A stretch of DNA of 7,332 bases from Acidimicrobiia bacterium (GTDB lineage Bacteria; Actinomycetota; Acidimicrobiia; Spongiisociales; SHLN01), in contig JAUXLW010000059.1 of the NCBI GenBank assembly GCA_030623545.1, positions 1-7,332 of the forward strand, read 5' to 3'. The position numbers and the translations under genes were made by a program. This document shows positions 1 to 5,060 of the stretch, in pieces. The notes below the pieces were generated by a model. It was not told where the DNA came from. It searched no databases and was given only the letters and a program-made list of their open reading frames with translations. Numbering within the stretch: the first letter of the stretch is position 1; every line of letters starts with the position of its first letter.

Positions 1-629
1 GATGGAACAGTGGTGGTGGTCGTAGATGGAACGGTGGTGGTCGTGGTGGTCGTCGTAGTCGTGGTGGTGGCGTTGTACGCCGCTTCGGCCTCGTAGGCCT
101 TGGAGATCTCGGCCACAACGAACTCGAGCCTCTCCAACTCCTCGGCCAGCTCGGTCATCCGGGTCTCGGCGTCCACCGCTGCCGCCTCGTACGCGTCGAT
201 CTCCGCCTGCATCTGCCCGAGGTACTCATCCATCCCCCGCACGCTGCCGGCCTTGGCAAGAAGGGTCTCACGGTCGGCGACAAGGGCGGCCTCCAAATAG
301 ACACCAGCCACTGAGCGCTCTGCCCAGGTGGTCCCGGCCGGCCCGTGGTACACCTCCAGGGAACGGGCCAAGGCAGTATCTCGACTCGCCTCGTAGTCGA
401 AAGTGAGAAGGGCGGCATCCTCCAACAGTTCGTCATGCTCGAACTGCATCAGGCCTCCGGTGTCAGACGCGATCCGGTGATCCCAGGTGGCCGCCTCCAG
501 GTCGGTGACGGCGGACTGCAACTCCAGTCGGGCCTCGCGCAGGTCGTCTTCGAGACTGGCCGCGGCCGGAGCGACCACGGTGAGCCCAAGCACACTCACT
601 GCGAAGACAACGGCCAGAGAGCTTCTCAT
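1..629 (-). CDS. Exported coiled-coil protein with Thr-rich linker, 3' end beyond the window edge
   Basis: The reading frame starts at ATG 629-627 and stays open to base 1, giving 209 residues with no stop, so the C-terminus lies outside the window. Residues 1-24 form a signal peptide: MRSS, a hydrophobic stretch to about residue 20, then APAAAS, a signal peptidase I-type site near 24/25. Residues 26-60 and about 135-185 are charged, Glu/Ala/Leu-rich and heptad-like, and probably form coiled coils. Residues 188-199 are twelve consecutive threonines, followed by VPS, five more threonines and VP. Such linkers in actinobacterial exported proteins usually join a coiled coil to a C-terminal cell-wall or enzymatic domain, which cannot be seen here. 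GGAG at 642-639, nine bases before the ATG, is a good ribosome site. The ATG overlaps the stop of the upstream hydrolase gene (ATGA), suggesting translational coupling. No specific function can be assigned. Confidence 0.8.
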   Translation of the reverse strand, partial: MRSSLAVVFAVSVLGLTVVAPAAASLEDDLREARLELQSAVTDLEAATWDHRIASDTGGLMQFEHDELLEDAALLTFDYEASRDTALARSLEVYHGPAGTTWAERSVAGVYLEAALVADRETLLAKAGSVRGMDEYLGQMQAEIDAYEAAAVDAETRMTELAEELERLEFVVAEISKAYEAEAAYNATTTTTTTTTTTTVPSTTTTTVP

Positions 630-1387
630 AGCAACGATCTCCAAACGTCACCGTCTAGTGCCGCCCGGCCTTCCTCGACTAGCTTGTGGAGGTGGGCCAG
701 CGCCGACTGGCGAGCCAGAGGCCGCAGAGCCGGGTCAATATCGCCGTAGACCACGGCGATGATCCTGTCGAGCGAGTGGGCCTCGGCGGCGAGGGCCGCC
801 ACGATTTGGCTCTCCCTTTCCTGCCGGTGGGCAATGTAGGCCGCGATGACAGCAGGCCCGTCGTGGATCGGCTCGCCATGGCCGGGGTAGATCTTCTCAA
901 CAGCCAGGGCGGCCAGGCGCTCGAGCGTCGCCATATACGCGGTCATGTCATCGACCACGACCGTGGAGCCCGACATCACGGTGTCTCCGGCGAAGAGGGC
1001 ATCTTCGGCCAGAAAGCACAGCGAATCCGGGGTATGCCCTGGCGAACTGATCACCGTGACCGCCTCATTCCCTATGTGAATTATTTCTCCATCGGCAATC
1101 GGCGAGATTGCTTGAAAGCCCCCGAAGTCCCCAAAACCGTAGGTGACGACACCCAACTCGGCGGCCAGAGGGTTGGCGGCCGGGGCGTGATCCTGGTGAT
1201 GATGGGTGACGGCTATCCCCACCGGGTCTAGTCCCACGAGACCCGCTCGCAACGCGTCCAAATGCGAAGCAATCAGGGGGCCGGGGTCGACTATCAGGGC
1301 CTCCGAGCCCGAGGTCACAATGTATGAATTTGTCCCCGCGCCGGTAAAGGGTCCCGGGTTGGGAGCGACAATGCGGGTGACGTCCAT
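626..1387 (-). CDS. Metallo-beta-lactamase-fold hydrolase, LACTB2-like
   Basis: A 253-residue cytoplasmic protein of the metallo-beta-lactamase superfamily. Zinc ligands are visible: the HxHxDH motif (H62, H64, D66, H67, in THHHQDH), H118 in SPGHT, the bridging D135 in LFAGDTV and H170 in YPGHG. The N-terminal GTNSY and LIVDPG strands and the C-terminal AHRQEREsQI segment, followed by a small helical winged-helix-like tail, match the LACTB2-type branch. Some members of that branch are single-strand endoribonucleases; others are annotated as generic hydrolases, so the substrate is not known. I prefer ATG at 1387 (MDVTRIVAPNPG), which fits the usual family N-terminus. An upstream in-frame TTG at 1432 would add 15 atypical residues reaching into the repeat island. 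No strong Shine-Dalgarno lies close to the ATG. The stop overlaps the start of the coiled-coil gene, so the two probably form an operon. Confidence 0.87.
   Translation of the reverse strand: MDVTRIVAPNPGPFTGAGTNSYIVTSGSEALIVDPGPLIASHLDALRAGLVGLDPVGIAVTHHHQDHAPAANPLAAELGVVTYGFGDFGGFQAISPIADGEIIHIGNEAVTVISSPGHTPDSLCFLAEDALFAGDTVMSGSTVVVDDMTAYMATLERLAALAVEKIYPGHGEPIHDGPAVIAAYIAHRQERESQIVAALAAEAHSLDRIIAVVYGDIDPALRPLARQSALAHLHKLVEEGRAALDGDVWRSLL
639..642 (-). promoter_or_regulatory. Ribosome binding site of the coiled-coil gene
   Basis: GGAG on the minus strand, nine bases before ATG 629. It lies inside the last codons of the hydrolase gene, supports this start, and fits an operon with ATGA coupling. 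Confidence 0.55.
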
Positions 1388-1432
1388 CCGCTTATTGTCG
1401 CAACCCCTCCAGCAGCGTGGGAGTGAAAGCAA

Positions 1433-1460
1433 GCAGGAGGCAGGAGGCAGGAGGCAGGAA
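1433..1460. repeat. 7-bp tandem repeat GCAGGAG, four units
   Basis: Three perfect GCAGGAG units (1433, 1440, 1447) and a fourth with one change (GCAGGAA, 1454-1460). On the minus strand it reads as repeated CTCCTGC. It lies 46 bp upstream of the preferred hydrolase start. Perfect short units suggest a tract prone to copy-number change by slippage. Confidence 0.9.
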
Positions 1461-1465
1461 GCATT

Positions 1466-1507
1466 CCCCTCCTGCGGAGCGGAGTCTTCGCAGCGCAGTG
1501 GGAGGGG
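1466..1507. repeat. GC-rich imperfect palindrome
   Basis: CCCCTCC (1466-1472) pairs with GGAGGGG (1501-1507). TGCG (1473-1476) can extend the stem with CGCA (1494-1497), leaving a GTG bulge. The internal GAGTCTTCGC (1482-1491) is the exact reverse complement of GCGAAGACTC at 7190-7199. The structure resembles REP-type palindromes. It could fold in RNA, but no U-run follows on either strand to make it a standard terminator. Confidence 0.6.
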
Positions 1508-1712
1508 TTAGGGGTGGGTGGTGCCCACCAACAGCAGGAATGCCGCCAGCCTGACTCCTCGAAGAATTGTTGCTCCGAGGCAACTTCGCACAAGGCGGTG
1601 CCCAACAATCAACTGTTGAGTTCGGTGCGTGCCCAACCGGCTCGTGATGCAACCATCAGGCCTCACCAAGGCTCTGCTCAGGGTGCTGTTGTTGTGAACC
1701 ACCCCCTCCCAG

Positions 1713-1745
1713 CCTCCCCCACTCCGTTTCACTCCGTGGGAGAGG
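1713..1745. repeat. Imperfect hairpin, 10-bp stem
   Basis: CCTCCCCCAC (1713-1722) and GTGGGAGAGG (1736-1745) pair at nine of ten positions around a 13-base loop. The right arm shares GTGGGAG with the right arm of the 1466-1507 palindrome and with 1417-1423, so these look like diverged members of one small repeat family. Confidence 0.5.
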
Positions 1746-1758
1746 AGCAAATCCCTGC
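1730..1758 (+). repeat. 29-bp direct repeat, copy 1
   Basis: Begins CACTCCGTGG and ends ATCCCTGC. It matches 1858-1886 at 24 of 29 positions without gaps, at a distance of 128 bp, and overlaps the right arm of the 1713-1745 hairpin. Confidence 0.65.
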
Positions 1759-1794
1759 CGTTCTTGACATCACATCCGCACCATCAACCTGACA

Positions 1795-1857
1795 CAATCA
1801 GCATGACAAACCGTTACCCATGTCCCGCACACCCGTTACCTATCTACCCGGTCCATA
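1795..1857 (+). mobile_element. Possible IS481-type terminal remnant
   Basis: Two related 13-mers of the form CCGTTACCYATST occur 22 bp apart, at 1811-1823 and 1833-1845; the second is followed by ACCCGG. Tandem GTTACCCAT motifs followed by CCCGG are what I remember near the ends of IS481-family elements. No transposase gene or matching opposite end is visible, so at most this is a relic or solo end. The assignment rests on memory of the motif and is weak. Confidence 0.28.
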
Positions 1858-1886
1858 CACTCCGTGGTGGAGGAGAAGATCCCCGC
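1858..1886 (+). repeat. 29-bp direct repeat, copy 2
   Basis: Begins CACTCCGTGG and ends ATCCCCGC, 24/29 identical to 1730-1758. It ends 16 bp before the pabBC stop position. The adjacent TCCCC (1880-1884) and GGGGA (1894-1898) can form a five-pair hairpin just downstream of the pabBC stop, but no T-rich tail follows. Confidence 0.65.
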
Positions 1887-1902
1887 ACTCATGGGGGAGG
1901 AG

Positions 1903-3654
1903 TTATCGCCGTAGGGGGGAGGGGATCAATACCGACGCCGACCGCCAGCCTCGCAGGGAGTTGAGCACGGCAATCTCGTCGGCGGACAAGAGGCGCTCGA
2001 CCGAAATCGAAGCCTCCCTGAGCTTCCCCTGCGAAACCAACTCGGATCGGTAGGCGCCCGGCAGGCAGCCGTCGGTGACCGGTGGGGTGAGCCAGACCGT
2101 CCCGAAGCGGGCTGCAAGGTTGCTGATCGTTGTTTCTGTCACGTTGCCGTCCGGGTTGACCAGGACCACTTCGTCCGCTTCTGGAAACCGCGCGGCGGAA
2201 TCCTGGTAGAGCCTCCGGTTGGTAGTCTTGTGATAGAGAAAGATGTCTTTAGGGTCAACTGTCTCAGTGTCCACCGCCAACCGGACAAAGCCGGTGGATT
2301 CCGGTAAGGGGCCGCACTCGAGCCCAATTTCTCCGTCGGCGGCGAGCGAAAGCCGCACAGCCTGCTCGGTGTCGCCAGAGATTCCGTCGAGGGCCTTCTC
2401 GACCTGCTTCAGATCGAGCGGGTAACCGAAGAAGTCGGCGGAAGTTGACAGCCTGACAAGATGCCGGGACCGGCGAGTCACGCCATCCGGGCTCCAGTGC
2501 ATAGTTTCGAGGAGAGAAAAGGGTGGGCGGACATGAGTGAGCACTTCGGCCTTCAACATCGCCTCCTCGTATTCGCCCCCGGCTTCGGACTCCCAGGTGA
2601 TTCCCCCGCCGGTTCCGTACTCTGCGGTGCCCGCCTCCCGGTCCATGACCAGCGTGCGGATGGCAACACTGAACTGGGCCGGGGGCTCATCGGAGCCGGG
2701 CGGGGCCAAAACCCCCACTGCCCCGCAGTAGACACCGCGCGGATCCGGCTCCAGCTCCCGGATGATTTCTGTGGTGCGCACCTTGGGAGCCCCGGTTACC
2801 GAGCCTGAAGGAAAGAGAGCCCGGAACACATCAACCAGGCCGACATCAGGCCGGGGCGTGGCCTTGATGGTCGAAGTCATCTGCCAGAGCGTGTCATACC
2901 GTTCCAGAGCAAACAGCTCGTCTACCTCCACAGACCCGAACTCGGCAACCCGGCCGAGGTCGTTGCGTAACAAGTCGACGATCATCAGGTTCTCGGCTCG
3001 ATCCTTGCCGGACCGGGAGAGAAGCTCGGCCTGCCGGACGTCTTCCTCCTGCCAGCGCCCGCGGCGAATTGTTCCTTTCATCGGGCGGGTCACGAGCGCA
3101 TCCGTTTCCCAGCGGAAGAACAACTCCGGGCTGGCCGACATGACCACGTGACTGCCGATGTCGAGGTAGGCACCGAACCCCCCACTCTGGGCCGAAATCA
3201 ACCGACGATACGCAACCATCGGATCGCCTCGAAAGCGGCCCCGGAGCCGCAGGGTGTGATTCACCTGATACGTGTCCCCGGCGGCGATATGACGGTGGAT
3301 GGTGGCGATGGACTCGCTGTAAGAAGCTCGATCCACGTTGGGTACCCACTCCGAGAGCTCGTATTGGCCCGCAGGGTCTGAGCCGGAAACATCAAGCCGC
3401 TCGTCGAAAACTCCAAACCAGACCAGGGGAAGGCCGTTGACTGCCGGATGGGCTACCAGCGCCGGATCGAAAGCGGGAGCTGCTTCGTATGCGACAAAGC
3501 CGGCCACCCAGTGTCCCCCGGAGGCGCGTTGCTCGGCCGCCGCTACCGCGTCAACCACCTCGGATAGGTCGCCGGCACACAACACTTCGCGCGGCTCGGA
3601 AAAGCCGAAGTGCTTTTCCCTGCCGGGCCGCTGGTCATCGAAGCAGAAGCGCAT
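1903..3654 (-). CDS. pabBC: Fused aminodeoxychorismate synthase component I and 4-amino-4-deoxychorismate lyase
   Basis: A 583-residue bifunctional enzyme of the folate branch. The PabB half converts chorismate and ammonia to 4-amino-4-deoxychorismate; the PabC half removes pyruvate to give 4-aminobenzoate. PabB motifs (numbered from M at 3654): SPELF 175-179, RPMKGT 190-195, KDRAEN followed by MIVDLLRND 217-232, PSGSVTGAPK 282-291, YGTGGGITWES 346-356 and EYEEAM from 361. Lysine in PMKGT separates PabB from anthranilate synthase TrpE, which has PIAGT. The PabC half starts near residue 377 and is a class IV aminotransferase-fold PLP domain with catalytic K476 in YHKTTNR, ETTISNL 507-513, GCLPGAYR and NSLRG. 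Stop TAA 1905-1903. ATG 3654 (MRFCFDDQRPG) fits the usual N-terminus. ATG 3681 adds nine residues; the longest frame (3816) would run about 100 bp into selA and is unlikely. No pabA/trpG glutaminase gene is seen. Confidence 0.9.
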   Translation of the reverse strand: MRFCFDDQRPGREKHFGFSEPREVLCAGDLSEVVDAVAAAEQRASGGHWVAGFVAYEAAPAFDPALVAHPAVNGLPLVWFGVFDERLDVSGSDPAGQYELSEWVPNVDRASYSESIATIHRHIAAGDTYQVNHTLRLRGRFRGDPMVAYRRLISAQSGGFGAYLDIGSHVVMSASPELFFRWETDALVTRPMKGTIRRGRWQEEDVRQAELLSRSGKDRAENLMIVDLLRNDLGRVAEFGSVEVDELFALERYDTLWQMTSTIKATPRPDVGLVDVFRALFPSGSVTGAPKVRTTEIIRELEPDPRGVYCGAVGVLAPPGSDEPPAQFSVAIRTLVMDREAGTAEYGTGGGITWESEAGGEYEEAMLKAEVLTHVRPPFSLLETMHWSPDGVTRRSRHLVRLSTSADFFGYPLDLKQVEKALDGISGDTEQAVRLSLAADGEIGLECGPLPESTGFVRLAVDTETVDPKDIFLYHKTTNRRLYQDSAARFPEADEVVLVNPDGNVTETTISNLAARFGTVWLTPPVTDGCLPGAYRSELVSQGKLREASISVERLLSADEIAVLNSLRGWRSASVLIPSPLRR

Positions 3655-3716
3655 TGCCCAGGCAGCGTAGCCGCACCCCATGGACCGAATCCCGGCGGCT
3701 GACGTAACCTGGCTGC
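3655..3716. promoter_or_regulatory. Divergent pabBC/selA promoter region
   Basis: These 62 bp must hold the start signals of two divergent genes unless transcription starts inside them. Toward selA, TAACCT (3705-3710) fits a TAnnnT -10 box, with a weak TGGACC (3681-3686) 18 bp upstream. Initiation about seven bases downstream would fall on the selA ATG. Toward pabBC, TACGCT (3669-3664, minus strand) would place the start at or next to ATG 3654. Neither gene has a clear Shine-Dalgarno, so both may be leaderless, which is common in actinobacteria. The -35 elements are poor. Confidence 0.33.
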
Positions 3717-5060
3717 ATGGATTTGCGCGAACTGCCGTCGGTCGACGAGCTTTCCTCGAGCCTGGCGGATGTCGGTTGGGCAAGAGCGGTAACAGTAGAG
3801 GTTGCCAGGCAGGCAATCATAGAGTCGCGCCGCCTCATCGAGGACGGCGAGTCTCCCGATCCCGCCGAGCTGGCTCGTATCGAGCTGGCACGGTTGGGGC
3901 GGATGCGTCCCACCCGTCTCATCAACGCCACCGGTGTCTTACTCAACACCAACCTGGGCCGCGCCCCGGTCCATCCGGCGGCCGCGGCCGCGGCGCAAGA
4001 GTCGCTCACCGGCTACAGCAACCTGGAGTTCGACCTCGCGGGAGGTAAACGGGGCAACCGGTCGGCATACGCCAGACACCTCGTCGCCCAGATGACCGGA
4101 GCCGAAGATGCCCTGGTGGTCAACAACAACTCCGGAGCGCTGTTCTTAGCACTAACGGTTCTTGCCAACGAGCTCCAGGTGGTGGTCTCGCGCGGCGAGT
4201 TGATCGAGATCGGAGGCTCATTCCGCCTCCCCGAACTGATGGCAGCTTCCGGCGCCTGGCTGATGGAGGTCGGCACGACCAATCGCACCCGACTCGACGA
4301 CTACCAGGATGCGATCGGAGCAGAAACGGCCCTGATACTCAAAGTGCACCCCTCTAACTATCAGGTCGTCGGGTTTACTGAGGAAGTTTCCTACGGTGAT
4401 CTGGCTGAACTTGCCCACCGCCACAACCTCCCTCTCGTCGCCGACGTGGGCAGCGGTTTGCTCGATGGAGAAGCCCCCTGGCTGGAGGGCCCCCCGCCGC
4501 CGTGGCTCGCCGGCGAGCCTGCAGTGCGGCAAACCGTGAGTAGCGGCGCCGACCTGGTCCTTTTCTCCGGTGACAAGTTGCTCGGCGGCCCCCAGGCAGG
4601 AATCATCGCCGGCACCGCCGACCTGGTGAAGCGGATGGCCCGGCATCCGGTAGCACGAGCCTTGCGCTGTGACGGATCGACCCTGGCCGGCTTGACCCGC
4701 ACGCTCGAGCTGTACGCGGATGGCCGCGGCGGCGAAGTTCCTTTCTGGGCGATGGTGGCCAAGCCCTTCGCCGAGTTGGAGGAGCGAGCCGCCGCGATAG
4801 TTGCCAAAGCGGGCACCGGCCAGGTCACGGCCGGCGAGTCGGTGGTTGGGGCCGGCTCGGTGCCACACCAGGTGATACCAAGCCCGGTTATTCGCGTGGA
4901 GCATTCCGACGTCAACGGTGTGTGGATGCGCCTGCTGGCCGCACAGGTAGCGATTGTCTCTCGCCGTCACGAAGGGGCGTTGCTACTCGACCTGCGGGCA
5001 GTGGATCCGACCGACGATTCGCTGGTGGCCGACACTTTGCGCCTCGCATGCCGATCGTAG
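3717..5060 (+). CDS. selA: L-seryl-tRNA(Sec) selenium transferase
   Basis: A 447-residue cytoplasmic PLP enzyme that converts seryl-tRNA(Sec) to selenocysteinyl-tRNA(Sec) using selenophosphate. The length is close to the bacterial norm (about 460). Diagnostic segments in order: ATGVLLNTNLGRAP (71-84), YSNLEFDLAGGKRG (100-113), a VVNNNSGA segment (134-141), EIGGSFRLP (164-172), LKVHPSNY (208-215), DVGSG (243-247), and SGDKLLGGPQAG (284-295) with PLP-binding lysine K287. The C-terminus has LLLDLRAVDP. ATG 3717 gives a complete N-terminal domain (MDLRELPSVDELSSSL). No Shine-Dalgarno precedes it, but TAACCT just upstream suggests a leaderless transcript. It overlaps selB by 13 nt in another frame, so the two are almost certainly one operon. 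selD, which supplies selenophosphate, is not in the window. Confidence 0.96.
   Translation: MDLRELPSVDELSSSLADVGWARAVTVEVARQAIIESRRLIEDGESPDPAELARIELARLGRMRPTRLINATGVLLNTNLGRAPVHPAAAAAAQESLTGYSNLEFDLAGGKRGNRSAYARHLVAQMTGAEDALVVNNNSGALFLALTVLANELQVVVSRGELIEIGGSFRLPELMAASGAWLMEVGTTNRTRLDDYQDAIGAETALILKVHPSNYQVVGFTEEVSYGDLAELAHRHNLPLVADVGSGLLDGEAPWLEGPPPPWLAGEPAVRQTVSSGADLVLFSGDKLLGGPQAGIIAGTADLVKRMARHPVARALRCDGSTLAGLTRTLELYADGRGGEVPFWAMVAKPFAELEERAAAIVAKAGTGQVTAGESVVGAGSVPHQVIPSPVIRVEHSDVNGVWMRLLAAQVAIVSRRHEGALLLDLRAVDPTDDSLVADTLRLACRS

Larger units (their letters stand above)
1388..1902. other. Gene-free repeat island between pabBC and the hydrolase gene
   Basis: About 515 bp with no credible gene: the open frames here are short, overlap on both strands and translate to low-complexity sequence. 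It holds a 7-bp tandem repeat (1433-1460), at least two GC-rich imperfect palindromes (1466-1507 and 1713-1745), two diverged copies of a 29-mer (1730-1758 and 1858-1886), three GTGCCCAmC motifs (1521, 1598, 1629) and a possible IS481-like end (about 1795-1857). Both flanking genes are on the minus strand, so the island separates pabBC from the hydrolase operon. I see no convincing U-tailed terminator for pabBC, and no promoter I would defend for the hydrolase gene. Confidence 0.7.

Noticed and set aside
686..1231. 181-codon plus-strand frame opposite the hydrolase
   Set aside because: It is a shadow of the hydrolase gene, whose metal-binding motifs are clear.
1388..1432. 15-residue extension of the hydrolase to a TTG at 1432
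   Set aside because: It starts at the edge of the tandem repeat and encodes Cys/Arg/Trp-rich residues unlike the family. ATG 1387 gives the standard N-terminus.
1508..1750. 80-codon minus-strand frame in the repeat island
   Set aside because: It runs through the palindromes and direct repeats, has no recognisable domain, and competes with equally long frames on the other strand.
1880..1898. Rho-independent terminator after pabBC
   Set aside because: TCCCC/GGGGA can pair but the stem is short and no T-run follows on the minus strand.
3655..3816. N-terminal extension of PabBC to a start at 3816
   Set aside because: It would overlap about 100 bp of the divergent selA coding region, and its residues are Pro/Arg-rich with no family resemblance. 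The PabB homology begins at FDDQRPG, just after ATG 3654.
4218..4970. 250-codon minus-strand frame opposite selA
   Set aside because: A long antisense frame is expected in high-GC coding DNA. SelA on the plus strand is unmistakable, and the antisense product has no recognisable motif.
4922..5047. Upstream extension of the SelB frame
   Set aside because: It lies inside selA in another frame and gives Arg/Gly-rich sequence. The family N-terminus starts at MPIVGTAGHVDHGKST (5048).
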